Below the pieces are notes generated by a model. It ran no database searches, was not told the origin of the DNA, and saw only the letters and a program-made list of their open reading frames with translations. From Mycobacterium shigaense (GTDB taxonomy: Bacteria > Actinomycetota > Actinomycetes > Mycobacteriales > Mycobacteriaceae), in assembly GCF_002356315.1 (NCBI RefSeq), contig NZ_AP018164.1, positions 4,774,001-4,838,000 on the forward strand: a stretch of 64,000 bases of DNA, written 5' to 3'. Position 1 is the stretch's first letter. Every line of letters starts with the position of its first letter. Positions 1 through 8,056 of the stretch are shown one piece after another. The translations under genes and the position numbers were made by a program.

Positions 1-42
1 GCCGCTGATCACCACTACCTTGCCGTCGAGCAACTTCGTCAT
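1..42 (-). CDS. SDR-family oxidoreductase, N-terminus only (Rv3530c-like)
   Basis: Only the first 14 codons lie in the window; the gene runs off the left edge. They read MTKLLDGKVVVISG, the first beta strand and start of the glycine-rich nucleotide loop of a short-chain dehydrogenase. Its ATG (complement of 40-42) overlaps the TGA of the upstream gene in an ATGA arrangement, so the two are translationally coupled. In M. tuberculosis the gene after Rv3531c is the SDR Rv3530c, which supports the call. Substrate cannot be judged from this fragment. Confidence 0.7.
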   Translation of the reverse strand, partial: MTKLLDGKVVVISG

Positions 43-1166
43 CCCAGCATCCTTGCCTGAATTTGTTTGTGACGCAGCGCAATTCGGGCGCGCCAGTCGT
101 CATCGGAGATTTTGTTGTGTTCGAAGTAGGGCAACGTGGCCGCTACCTTGTCGATGTCGACGAGCTCGGCGGTCGGACCATCGGCCTCGCTGAGCTCACG
201 CGACACCCGTTGCCAACGGAACTGCAGGAACCCGCGCCGATGACCGAGTGTCTCGACCCAGTTGGTCACTCCCGGGCTCTGGTCGGCAACCACTATGCGC
301 ACCTTGCCGTCGGGATCCGCTTGCGCCTGAGTGTTGTTCAGCGAGGTCTGGTGGTTGATGTAGTCCAACGAGATGTACCACAGGCTGCCCAACTGGAAGC
401 CGAGATAGGGCGCGTCAGAAACCGGGATGGTGATCACCAACGCTTGATCCGACCGCAGGTCGAAGTGCCCGACCGACGAGTACTGCGTGGCCAGCCCGCC
501 CGGGGTCAGCCGCGGCGCCGTCAGCGTGTTGACCGGAAGGTCGAGATAGAACCACTGCGGGAATTGCAGCCAGGTTTTCACCCGCTGAACAAGCTGCTTC
601 CCCGCTGTGGCGTAACGCTTTTCGATGAGCGCGCGTGTCAACGGCGGCGGCGCGGTGCCCGCGGTGTCGGTTCGCGCGATCGCCAGCGTGCCGCGCTGCG
701 CCGCCCAGTCACCGTAGACCTCGCGGATCACCAACTGCCCGGGACTGGCCGGCGTCACCCGCCACTCGAAGCTGCCGTCGGGCGCGATCTCGAGTTCCCG
801 GTCGTCGAACGCGGCCTGACTGACCGGCACGAAGTCGTCGGTGTACTCGCCGCCGAGCAGCTGGAAGCTCAGGTCGGTGGTGGTGCCGCGCCGGCCGGTG
901 ACGACGTACTCGCGGTTGGCGTGCACGCGAGTACCGAAGTACAGGGTGTCGGGGTTGTCCAGGCCCATCTTGGTGAACGGGCCGGTACCCGACTGCAGGA
1001 AGGGATGATCGCGGTCGTAGTCGACGGCCAAGTGGATGCAGCCCGAGATGCAGCCGGCTAAGTACTGCAGTCCTTCGAGCAGGTCGGCTTCGGTCTCGAT
1101 GAACGGCGCGGTGGCCACCAATTGCTCGGCCTCGGCGATGGCGGCGGTGAGAGGATCAGAGAACAC
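39..1166 (-). CDS. Conserved KstR-regulated protein, Rv3531c-like
   Basis: A 375-residue protein, the same length as I recall for Rv3531c, at the matching place upstream of the hsaFGE block. No catalytic motif is evident. The C-terminal part has the look of the DUF1214 fold (DPDGKVRIVVADQSPG, then a tryptophan and a FRWQRV strand), but this assignment is tentative. No signal peptide or membrane segment is seen. The start is GTG; a perfect KstR-type palindrome sits 10 bp upstream, so sterol induction is likely. The stop overlaps the next gene's ATG by 4 bp, forming a two-gene unit with the SDR. Function is unknown; a role in sterol metabolism is inferred from regulation and position only. Confidence 0.75.
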   Translation of the reverse strand: MFSDPLTAAIAEAEQLVATAPFIETEADLLEGLQYLAGCISGCIHLAVDYDRDHPFLQSGTGPFTKMGLDNPDTLYFGTRVHANREYVVTGRRGTTTDLSFQLLGGEYTDDFVPVSQAAFDDRELEIAPDGSFEWRVTPASPGQLVIREVYGDWAAQRGTLAIARTDTAGTAPPPLTRALIEKRYATAGKQLVQRVKTWLQFPQWFYLDLPVNTLTAPRLTPGGLATQYSSVGHFDLRSDQALVITIPVSDAPYLGFQLGSLWYISLDYINHQTSLNNTQAQADPDGKVRIVVADQSPGVTNWVETLGHRRGFLQFRWQRVSRELSEADGPTAELVDIDKVAATLPYFEHNKISDDDWRARIALRHKQIQARMLG

Positions 1167-1176
1167 GCCTAGACGC

Positions 1177-1190
1177 TAGAACGTGTTCTA
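1177..1190 (-). promoter_or_regulatory. KstR operator upstream of the Rv3531c-like gene
   Basis: The sequence TAGAACGTGTTCTA fits TnnAACnnGTTnnA exactly and is nearly a perfect palindrome. It lies 10 bp upstream of the GTG start of the minus-strand gene, so bound repressor would cover the promoter. KstR is the TetR repressor of the cholesterol regulon and is encoded at 49497-50156. Confidence 0.85.
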
Positions 1191-1254
1191 CTTTTTCGTC
1201 AATGGCGAACGTTCCCGCGCGTCGTCCGCGGCGTTTACCAACGAGGCCCGCTCG

Positions 1255-1554
1255 CTAAGGCGCGCACTGCTGCGACAGGTCGATCAGATGCTGCCGCACA
1301 TCGGGATGCCGATTCAGGTAATCGATGGCGTTGGGCCCGTCGCCCTCCGCCTGGGACCTGGCCTGCAGCTGCTGATGCAGGTCAGGGTGCCGCTGTAGGT
1401 ATGTGTTAACGGAGTCCCCGACGGTCTTATTGCAGGGCGCCGCGCTCGCCACGGGCAGCGCGATCACCGTCGCGGCGGTCGCGGCGAGTAACCCCCCGGC
1501 GAGCAGGCCGTACAGGCCGCGAAGGCGGACGTCGCCTGTAGTGGATGTGCTCAT
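1255..1554 (-). CDS. Small secreted hemophore-related protein
   Basis: About 99 residues with an N-terminal signal peptide (hydrophobic stretch GLLAGGLLAATAATVIALPV, then SAAP cleavage region). The mature part is short and helical, with one cysteine near each end (APCNKT and QQCAP) that could form a disulfide, and a repeated YLQRHPDL / YLNRHPDV motif. This resembles the mycobacterial hemophore-related (Rv0203/Rv1174c-type) family. An upstream start at 1572 is possible; 1554 is preferred because it gives a compact signal peptide. In M. tuberculosis this position holds PPE61/PPE62. Heme binding is an inference. Confidence 0.6.
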   Translation of the reverse strand: MSTSTTGDVRLRGLYGLLAGGLLAATAATVIALPVASAAPCNKTVGDSVNTYLQRHPDLHQQLQARSQAEGDGPNAIDYLNRHPDVRQHLIDLSQQCAP

Positions 1555-1600
1555 ACGCGCCACGCTACCCACGTAGTGTTTGTGGGGGCTGTGGTTGGGG

Positions 1601-2662
1601 TCAGTGTGCTTGTGCTGGGCTGTTTTCCTGCTCGTGTTTGATTTCCAGTGCGATGTCGATGAGCTGGTCTTCTTGGCCGCCGATCAACTTGCGCTGCCCG
1701 GCCCGGTGCAGCAGCTCATGAGCCGGCACACCGTAGCGCTGACCCTGGCGAACCGCATGCTTGAGGAAGCTCGAGTACACCCCGGAGTAACCCATGATGA
1801 GCGCGTTGCGGTCGAGCACACACTCAGCGGGCATGGCCGGGCGCACCACATCTTCGGCGGCATCGGCGATATCGAAGAAATCAATACCAGTCTTAACACC
1901 GATCTTGTCGAACACCCCGATCAAAGCCTCGACCGGCGCGTTACCCGCACCCGCCCCAAAACGGCGCACGCTGCCATCGATCTGCTTGGCACCCGCACGC
2001 ACCGCCTCCACCGAATTGGCCACCCCCAACCCGAGGTTCTCATGCCCGTGGAACCCCACCTGCGCGTCCTCACCAAGCTCGGCCACCAACGCCGACACCC
2101 GATCAGCCACCCCGTCCAGCACCAAGGCCCCGGCCGAATCCACGACATACACACACTGGCAACCAGCATCAGCCATGATCCGGGCCTGAGCAGCCAGCTT
2201 CTCCGGGGCAATGGTGTGCGCCATCATCAAAAACCCGACAGTCTCCAAACCCAGCTCACGGGCCAACCCGAAATGCTGAATCGACACATCAGCCTCGGTG
2301 CAATGCGTCGCGATCCGACAAATCGACCCGCCGTTGTCCTGCGCCTCTTTGATATCTTCCTTAGTGCCCACGCCGGGCAACATCAAAAAAGCGATCTTGG
2401 CGTCTTTCGCCGTCTGCGCAGCCAGCTTGATCAACTCCTGCTCAGGAGTCTTAGAAAAACCGTAGTTGAACGACGACCCGCCCAACCCGTCACCATGAGT
2501 CACCTCGATCACCGGCACCCCCGCCGCATCCAACGCCGCCACGATCGCAGCCACCTCGTCGGCGCTGAACTGGTGACGCTTGTGATGGCTGCCATCACGC
2601 AACGACGTATCGGTCATCCGCACATCCCACACCGGGTCAAAGAAAATGCCGTCGATACTCAT
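1601..2662 (-). CDS. hsaF: 4-hydroxy-2-oxo acid aldolase HsaF
   Basis: 353 residues, the normal length of DmpG/HsaF aldolases. It cleaves 4-hydroxy-2-oxohexanoate from rings A/B of cholesterol into pyruvate and propanal. The N-terminus has the TDTSLRDGSHH motif (residues 17-27: catalytic Arg22, Asp23 and His26), and the GFHGHENLG motif supplies two metal-binding histidines. The last step passes the aldehyde to HsaG in a stable complex in this family. Its ATG overlaps the hsaG stop by 4 bp, consistent with coupled expression. The family's TIM barrel is followed by the expected C-terminal communication domain. Confidence 0.95.
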   Translation of the reverse strand: MSIDGIFFDPVWDVRMTDTSLRDGSHHKRHQFSADEVAAIVAALDAAGVPVIEVTHGDGLGGSSFNYGFSKTPEQELIKLAAQTAKDAKIAFLMLPGVGTKEDIKEAQDNGGSICRIATHCTEADVSIQHFGLARELGLETVGFLMMAHTIAPEKLAAQARIMADAGCQCVYVVDSAGALVLDGVADRVSALVAELGEDAQVGFHGHENLGLGVANSVEAVRAGAKQIDGSVRRFGAGAGNAPVEALIGVFDKIGVKTGIDFFDIADAAEDVVRPAMPAECVLDRNALIMGYSGVYSSFLKHAVRQGQRYGVPAHELLHRAGQRKLIGGQEDQLIDIALEIKHEQENSPAQAH

Positions 2663-3582
2663 GCCTGCGCTCCCGGCGCCGTTGCCGACAAGGACTCTTT
2701 GGCGATCTCCTCGCCCACCTTGGTCGCCGCCGCGGTCATGATGTCCAGATTGCCGGCATACGGCGGCAAGTAATCCCCGGCGCCCTCCACCTCGACGAAC
2801 GTCGTCACCACATGGTGACCACCATTAACCACCGACGGCTCATCGAACTGCGGCTCATTAAGCAACCGATACCCCGGCACATAACTCTGCACCTCAGCGA
2901 CCACCTCCTTGATCGATCGCGTAATCGCGTCGCGGTCAGCATCCTCGGGAATCGCGCAAAAGATGGTGTCACGCATAATCATCGGCGGATCAGCCGGATT
3001 CAAAATAATGATCGCCTTACCGCGCCTAGCCCCACCGATGGTCTCCACACCCTTACTCGTCGTCTTGGTGAACTCATCGATATTGGCCCGCGTACCCGGA
3101 CCCGCCGACACCGACGACACCGACGCCACGATCTCGGCATACGCCACCTCAACGGTCCTCGATACCGCGTAGACGATCGGGATCGTCGCCTGCCCACCGC
3201 AGGTGATCATATTGACATTGGGCGCATCCAAATGCTGACGCAGATTCGCCGGCGGAATCACCGCCGGACCCACCGCCGCCGGCGTCAAATCAATCGCCCG
3301 AATCCCCGCAGCCTCATACCTCGGCGCGGCATCCCGATGCACATAAGCACTCGTCGCCTCAAAAACCAGATCAGGCTTCTCGGACTGGGCCAACAACCAC
3401 TCCACACCCTCATGCGTGGTCTCCAAACCCAACCTGCGCGCCCGCGCCAACCCCTCACTGGCTGGATCAATCCCCACCATCCAGCGCGGCTCCAACCACT
3501 CCGACCGCAACAACTTATACAACAGATCGGTACTAATATTCCCCGACCCGACAATAGCCACACTCGCCCTAGACGACACCAT
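2659..3582 (-). CDS. hsaG: Acylating propanal/acetaldehyde dehydrogenase HsaG
   Basis: 307 residues, typical for DmpF-like enzymes. It oxidises the propanal released by HsaF to propionyl-CoA with NAD and CoA. The Rossmann loop reads IVGSGNISTDLL (residues 10-21), and the catalytic cysteine is Cys128 in MITCGGQAT. ATGA overlap with hsaF and 48 bp spacing to hsaE place all three in one unit. Partner enzymes and order match Rv3534c-Rv3536c. Confidence 0.95.
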   Translation of the reverse strand: MVSSRASVAIVGSGNISTDLLYKLLRSEWLEPRWMVGIDPASEGLARARRLGLETTHEGVEWLLAQSEKPDLVFEATSAYVHRDAAPRYEAAGIRAIDLTPAAVGPAVIPPANLRQHLDAPNVNMITCGGQATIPIVYAVSRTVEVAYAEIVASVSSVSAGPGTRANIDEFTKTTSKGVETIGGARRGKAIIILNPADPPMIMRDTIFCAIPEDADRDAITRSIKEVVAEVQSYVPGYRLLNEPQFDEPSVVNGGHHVVTTFVEVEGAGDYLPPYAGNLDIMTAAATKVGEEIAKESLSATAPGAQA

Positions 3583-3630
3583 GCTCCTTTTTCGAAGCGT
3601 TAAATCAACTGATTCAAAAATAATCCGAGC

Positions 3631-4416
3631 CTATTCGAAGGACAACCGAACTGAACCGAGGCCTGCGAATTCGGCAACGAACTCATCGCCGGGGCGTGCA
3701 TCTATCGCTCGGGTGCACGATCCGGGAAGAACGACGTCGCCTTTTCGCAGGCGGACGCCGAAGCTCTCCACCTTGCGGGCCAACCAGGCGACTGCGGTCA
3801 CGGGATTGCCCAGCACCGCGTCGCTGCGGCCCTCGGCAATCACCTCACCATTGCGGGTCAGCACGGCGTCGATCGCCTTCACGTCGACGTCGGCCGGCGA
3901 TACCCGCGCCTCACCCAACACGAATCCCGCCGAGGAGGCGTTGTCGGCGATGGTGTCGCACAGAGCGATCTTCCAGTCGGTGATCCTGGTGTCGATCAAC
4001 TCGATGGACGGGACCAGCGCCTCGGTGGCCGCCAGCACGTCGTCCTCGGTGCAGCCGGACCCCGGCAGGTCCTCGGCCAAGATGAAACCCACCTCGACCT
4101 CCACCCGCGGGTACAGGTAGCGCTTCGTCTGCACCGGTACGTCCTCGAAGACCTGCATCTCGTCGAGCAGATGGCCGTAGTCCGGCTCGTCGACTCCCAT
4201 CATCTGCTGCATCGCCTTGCTGGACAGGCCGACTTTGTGGCCCAGCACGCGGGCGCCCTCGGCGACCCGCTGGCGAATGTTGATCAGTTGGATCTCGTAG
4301 GCGTCGACGACGTCGATATCCGGATGAGCAGAGGTGAGCGGAGCCATCGGCTCACGGCTCCGTTCGGCCTGCGCCAACTCGGCTGCCAGCTCGTCGCGAG
4401 TCGCAACACTGAGCAT
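3631..4416 (-). CDS. hsaE: 2-hydroxyhexa-2,4-dienoate hydratase HsaE
   Basis: 261 residues, the same length as the M. tuberculosis enzyme. It belongs to the fumarylacetoacetase-fold hydratases and hydrates 2-hydroxyhexa-2,4-dienoate, the small product of HsaD, to the HsaF substrate. The family metal-site region is recognisable in PRVEVEVGFILAEDL, where acidic residues sit in the usual EVE spacing. First gene of the minus-strand hsaE-hsaG-hsaF unit, divergent from kstD. The 72-bp gap to kstD holds a single KstR operator that probably controls both directions. Confidence 0.93.
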   Translation of the reverse strand: MLSVATRDELAAELAQAERSREPMAPLTSAHPDIDVVDAYEIQLINIRQRVAEGARVLGHKVGLSSKAMQQMMGVDEPDYGHLLDEMQVFEDVPVQTKRYLYPRVEVEVGFILAEDLPGSGCTEDDVLAATEALVPSIELIDTRITDWKIALCDTIADNASSAGFVLGEARVSPADVDVKAIDAVLTRNGEVIAEGRSDAVLGNPVTAVAWLARKVESFGVRLRKGDVVLPGSCTRAIDARPGDEFVAEFAGLGSVRLSFE

Positions 4417-4473
4417 TTACCGAAGTCCCCTCGTCCTTTTGACCGGGCCAGTAGCGCCCAGCCCGGGCAATTC

Positions 4474-4487
4474 TATAACGTGTTCTA
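4474..4487 (+). promoter_or_regulatory. KstR operator between hsaE and kstD
   Basis: TATAACGTGTTCTA matches TnnAACnnGTTnnA. It ends one base before the kstD ATG and is 57 bp from the hsaE start. TAACGT inside it (4476-4481) fits a mycobacterial TAnnnT minus-10 element at the right distance for transcription to start at the kstD ATG itself. See the finding on leaderless expression. Confidence 0.85.
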
Positions 4488-4488
4488 C

Positions 4489-6171
4489 ATGACAGCGCAG
4501 GAGTATGACGTCGTCGTGGTCGGAAGCGGCGGAGCCGGGATGGTTGCTGCCCTTACCGCCGCGCACCGAGGCCTATCGACATTAGTCATAGAGAAGGCTC
4601 CGCATTTCGGCGGCTCCACTGCGCGGTCGGGCGGCGGCGTCTGGATTCCAAACAACGAGGTGCTCAAGCGCGACCGCGTGCGCGACACCGCCGAAGCGGC
4701 CCGCACATATCTGCACACGATCGTCGGCGACGTCGTCCCGCCGGAGCGCATCGACACCTACCTCGACCGCGGTCCAGAGATGCTGTCGTTCGTGCTTCGG
4801 AATACTCCGCTGAAGATGTGCTGGGTGCCGCGCTACTCCGACTACTACCCCGAGGCGCCGGGCGGTCGCGCGGCCGGTCGCTCAATCGAGCCCAAGCCGT
4901 TCAACGCCCGCAAGCTCGGTCAAGACGAAGCCGGACTCGAACCCGCGTATGGCAAGGTGCCACTGAACGTGGTTGTGATGCAGCAGGACTACGTGCGACT
5001 GAACATGCTGAAGCGGCACCCGCGGGGAGTGTTGCGCAGCCTGAAGGTCGGCGCCCGCACCATGTGGGCGAAGGCGACGGGTAAGAACCTCGTCGGCATG
5101 GGCCGGGCGCTGATCGGCCCGCTGCGCATCGGGTTACAGCAGGCTGGCGTTCCGGTCCAGCTGAACACTGCTTTGACAGATCTATACGTCGAAGACGGCG
5201 TAGTGTGCGGCGTGTACGTGCAGGACACTGGTGCGGCGGAACCGGCTGAGCCGCAACTGATCCGCGCGCGGCGCGGCGTGATACTGGCATCGGGCGGCTT
5301 CGAGCACAACGAGCAGATGCGGGTGAAGTATCAGCGCGCGCCCATCACCACCGAATGGACCGTCGGGGCCAAGGCCAACACGGGCGACGGTATCGTCGCG
5401 GGCGAAAAGCTAGGTGCCGCACTGGATTTGATGGAAGACGCCTGGTGGGGGCCGACGGTGCCGCTGGTCGGCGCGCCATGGTTCGCGCTATCGGAGCGCA
5501 ACTCGCCGGGTTCGATCATCGTCAACATGTCCGGCAAGCGGTTCATGAACGAATCGATGCCCTACGTCGAAGCCTGCCATCACATGTACGGCGGCGAGTA
5601 CGGTCAGGGACCCGGTCCGGGCGAGAACATACCCGCCTGGCTGGTGTTCGACCAGCAGTACCGCGACCGTTACATCTTCGCGGGATTACAGCCGGGACAA
5701 CGCATCCCGCGCAAGTGGCTGGAATCCGGCGTCATCATCAAGGCGGACACCCTCGAGGAGCTTGCCACGCAAGCCGGCCTGCCCGTCGCGGAGTTCACCG
5801 CGACGGTGGCGCGATTCAACGGCTTTGCCCGCTCCGGCGTCGACGAGGACTACCACCGCGGCGAGAGCGCGTACGACAAGTACTACGGCGATCCCACCAA
5901 CAAGCCCAATCCGAACCTCGGCGAGCTGGCGCACGCACCGTATTATGCCGCCAAGATGGTGCCCGGCGACCTCGGCACCAAGGGCGGCATCCGTACCGAC
6001 GTGCACGGCCGGGCGCTGCGTGACGACGGCAGCATCATCGACGGCCTCTACGCCGCGGGTAACGTCAGCGCCCCGGTGATGGGACACACCTACCCCGGGC
6101 CGGGCGGCACCATCGGCCCGGCGATGACCTTCGGATACCTCGCCGCACTGCATATCGCAGGAGACAAGTGA
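4489..6171 (+). CDS. kstD: 3-ketosteroid delta-1-dehydrogenase KstD
   Basis: 560 residues. A flavoprotein that introduces the C1-C2 double bond into ring A of 3-ketosteroids, the step that with 9-alpha-hydroxylation leads to ring B opening. The N-terminal FAD dinucleotide fold (VVVVGSGGAGMVAAL, residues 8-22, followed by the EKAPHFGGSTARSGGG segment) and the C-terminal YAAGNVSAPVMGHTYPGPGG block with active-site Tyr and Gly are clear, and the protein tracks Rv3537 throughout. Longer upstream in-frame starts exist, but they run into the hsaE region; the ATG at 4489 gives the family N-terminus. No Shine-Dalgarno sequence precedes it. Confidence 0.97.
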   Translation: MTAQEYDVVVVGSGGAGMVAALTAAHRGLSTLVIEKAPHFGGSTARSGGGVWIPNNEVLKRDRVRDTAEAARTYLHTIVGDVVPPERIDTYLDRGPEMLSFVLRNTPLKMCWVPRYSDYYPEAPGGRAAGRSIEPKPFNARKLGQDEAGLEPAYGKVPLNVVVMQQDYVRLNMLKRHPRGVLRSLKVGARTMWAKATGKNLVGMGRALIGPLRIGLQQAGVPVQLNTALTDLYVEDGVVCGVYVQDTGAAEPAEPQLIRARRGVILASGGFEHNEQMRVKYQRAPITTEWTVGAKANTGDGIVAGEKLGAALDLMEDAWWGPTVPLVGAPWFALSERNSPGSIIVNMSGKRFMNESMPYVEACHHMYGGEYGQGPGPGENIPAWLVFDQQYRDRYIFAGLQPGQRIPRKWLESGVIIKADTLEELATQAGLPVAEFTATVARFNGFARSGVDEDYHRGESAYDKYYGDPTNKPNPNLGELAHAPYYAAKMVPGDLGTKGGIRTDVHGRALRDDGSIIDGLYAAGNVSAPVMGHTYPGPGGTIGPAMTFGYLAALHIAGDK

Positions 6172-6172
6172 C

Positions 6173-7033
6173 ATGCCGATCGACGTAGCAGTCGCCCTGG
6201 CCGCTGAGCTGGAACCGATCGAATTCTCTTGGTCGAGCAGCGATATCCAGCTCTACCACCTCGGACTGGGCGCCGGCGTGGACCCGCTGGACCCCCGCGA
6301 GTTGCGCTACCTGGTCGACGACACCCCGCAGGTCCTACCGACGTTCGGCAACGTCGCAGCGTCGTTTCACATGACCAAGCCGCCCACGGTGCAGTTTCCC
6401 GGCATCGACATCGAGCTCAGCAAGGTGCTGCACGCCAGCGAGCGCATCGAGGTGCCCGGGCCGCTGCCCCCGTCGGGTTCGGCCACGGCCGTCACACGGT
6501 TCACCGACATCTGGGACAAGGGCAAGGCCGCGGTGATTTGGAGCGAGACGACGGCCAGCGCGCCCGACGGCACGGTGCTGTGGACGCAGCGTCGGTCCAT
6601 CTTCGCCCGCGGCGAGGGCGGCTTCGGCGGGAACCGTGGGCCTTCGTCTTCGGACGGGGCGCCGGTGCGCGCGCCCGACGTCGAGCTCGACGTGCCGATC
6701 CTGCCGCAGCAGGCACTGCTGTATCGCCTGTGTGGCGACCGCAATCCACTGCATTCCGATCCCGAATTCGCCGCTGCCGCAGGCTTTCCGAAGCCGATCC
6801 TGCATGGTCTGTGCACCTACGGCATGACCTGCAAGGCCATCACCGACGCGCTCCTGGATGGCGATGCCCGGGCGGTGGCCGCGTACGGCGCTCGGTTCGC
6901 GGGTGTCGCGTATCCCGGGGAGACGTTGCGCGTCAACGTCTGGAAAGAAGACGGCCGTTTCGTGGCCGGCGTGGTCGCGCCGTCGCGCGACAACGCCGTG
7001 GTGCTGTCCGGTGTCGAGCTGGTGCCAGCCTAG
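6173..7033 (+). CDS. MaoC-like enoyl-CoA hydratase (Rv3538-like)
   Basis: 286 residues, one base after the kstD stop, so co-transcribed with it. The C-terminal hot-dog domain carries the hydratase-2 motif (residues around YRLCGDRNPLHSDPEFA with the Asp-x5-His pair, then GFPKPILHGLCTYG). The N-terminal half is a second, degenerate hot-dog domain, as in the hydratase part of eukaryotic peroxisomal multifunctional enzyme. Rv3538 occupies the same place and acts on steroid side-chain enoyl-CoA; it has been called ChsH3, which I have not verified. The exact chain-length specificity is not visible. Confidence 0.88.
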   Translation: MPIDVAVALAAELEPIEFSWSSSDIQLYHLGLGAGVDPLDPRELRYLVDDTPQVLPTFGNVAASFHMTKPPTVQFPGIDIELSKVLHASERIEVPGPLPPSGSATAVTRFTDIWDKGKAAVIWSETTASAPDGTVLWTQRRSIFARGEGGFGGNRGPSSSDGAPVRAPDVELDVPILPQQALLYRLCGDRNPLHSDPEFAAAAGFPKPILHGLCTYGMTCKAITDALLDGDARAVAAYGARFAGVAYPGETLRVNVWKEDGRFVAGVVAPSRDNAVVLSGVELVPA

Positions 7034-7058
7034 CCGTCTGCGCCTCCGCGGCGGCGGC

Positions 7059-7114
7059 GAACGTGACGCTACAGTCACGGTCGAACTCCGGCGTGACTGC
7101 ATCGTCACACTCGG
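7059..7114. repeat. Palindromic repeat, left copy flanking the DUF559 gene
   Basis: About 56 bp made of two stem-loops that are near reverse complements of each other (GTGACGCTACAGTCAC, then CGTGACTGCATCGTCAC). A near-identical copy in the same orientation lies at 7980-8035. The stop codon of the minus-strand gene (7105-7107) is inside this copy, so the element also forms the 3' end of that gene and could act as a terminator. Confidence 0.8.
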
Positions 7115-7944
7115 CGGGCGCGGGCCGCTCGGACTCGGCGAACAATGTCGGCCGGCCGATCGCCGGAGAGGACCCGGATCACGATCCAGCCCCTCTGTTG
7201 CAGCCTCTCCAATCGCCTGACATCCCAACCGAATTGGGAGCGATCGTTGCGGTGGTGGTCTCCGTCGTACTCGACGGCGACTTTGACGTCCTCCCAGCCC
7301 ATATCCAGATACGCAAATGCGTTGCCGAATTCGTCGCGTACCGGAATTTGCGTTTGCGGCCGTGGCAGATGTCCTTGCATCAGAACGAGACGCAACCAGG
7401 TCTCTTTCGGTGACTGTGCGCCCGGGTCGACGAGGTCCAGCGATAGACGGGCACGCTGCAGGCCCCGACGTCCCCGGTATCGCGCCGTCAGCAGGTCAAC
7501 GTCGGCCATCTTGAGGTCGGTCGCACGGGCCAGAGCATCGATTCCGGCCACCGCTGTCGTAGTCGGAAACCAGCAGGCTAGATCAACCGCCGTGCGAGCG
7601 GCGGTGGTCACCGGAACGCCGTCCAGCAGCTCATATTCATCACCATCAATCCGGTCGCCCCAGATCTGCAGACCCGGGAGCGAATGCCGGTTGTCGTGAA
7701 TGAGATCAATTGGCCGCGCCGTGTCGACCCACTTACTGCCACGCACTGCTGCAGCTGAAAATCCGGCGATGACTCCACGGCGTCGAGACCAGAGCCATGC
7801 GGCTCGGGCCCGCAGCGCAGGAGTCAGCTCTATACCTTCGCCGACGTAGACATCCCTGAACACCCGCGTGAAGTGGCGCCTCAGCTGGCTGTGCGACACG
7901 GTGCCCGCCGCCACTGCCTCACTGCCTATGAATGGTTCCCCCAT
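7105..7944 (-). CDS. DUF559 / AbiEi-like antitoxin-domain protein
   Basis: 279 residues. The N-terminal third looks like an AbiEi-type winged helix region (SHSQLRRHFTRVFRDVYVG, then ALRARAAWLWSRRRGVIAGFSAAAV). The C-terminal third has the Vsr-like DUF559 nuclease-fold pattern (LDMGWEDVKVAVEYDGDHH with the E-x-D-G-x-x-H core, then RRLERLQQRGWIVIRV). Such proteins are common singletons in mycobacterial genomes, with no proven activity that I know of. In M. tuberculosis this interval holds PPE63, so this is an accessory insertion. It is bracketed by repeats and has no partner toxin gene. Confidence 0.75.
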   Translation of the reverse strand: MGEPFIGSEAVAAGTVSHSQLRRHFTRVFRDVYVGEGIELTPALRARAAWLWSRRRGVIAGFSAAAVRGSKWVDTARPIDLIHDNRHSLPGLQIWGDRIDGDEYELLDGVPVTTAARTAVDLACWFPTTTAVAGIDALARATDLKMADVDLLTARYRGRRGLQRARLSLDLVDPGAQSPKETWLRLVLMQGHLPRPQTQIPVRDEFGNAFAYLDMGWEDVKVAVEYDGDHHRNDRSQFGWDVRRLERLQQRGWIVIRVLSGDRPADIVRRVRAARARRV

Positions 7945-7979
7945 GGCGGCAGTGTGCCAGCGACCACCGACGCCGCCTC

Positions 7980-8035
7980 GAACGTGACGCTGCAGTCACG
8001 TTCGGGCTGCTGCGTGACTGCAGCGTCACGCTCGG
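7980..8035. repeat. Palindromic repeat, right copy flanking the DUF559 gene
   Basis: Same structure and orientation as 7059-7114, here with perfect symmetry: CGTGACGCTGCAGTCACG and, after a 12-bp spacer, its exact reverse complement. It lies 36 bp upstream of the DUF559 gene's start and 22 bp downstream of the ltp2 stop. Confidence 0.8.
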
Positions 8036-8056
8036 CACTGCGGAACCAGAAGAGCG

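Noticed and set aside
1580..2773. Long plus-strand open frame over hsaF
   Set aside because: Antisense shadow of a GC-rich gene; Arg/His-rich with no recognisable domain. The same holds for long antisense frames at 8336-9358, 10922-11773, 34960-36369, 42973-44874 and 53079-54011.
4171..4488. N-terminal extension of kstD
   Set aside because: It overlaps hsaE on the other strand and crosses the KstR operator; the family N-terminus begins at 4489.
7105..7944. Insertion sequence or transposase
   Set aside because: No transposase motif (DDE or HUH) and no terminal inverted repeats; the flanking repeats are direct copies of a palindrome.
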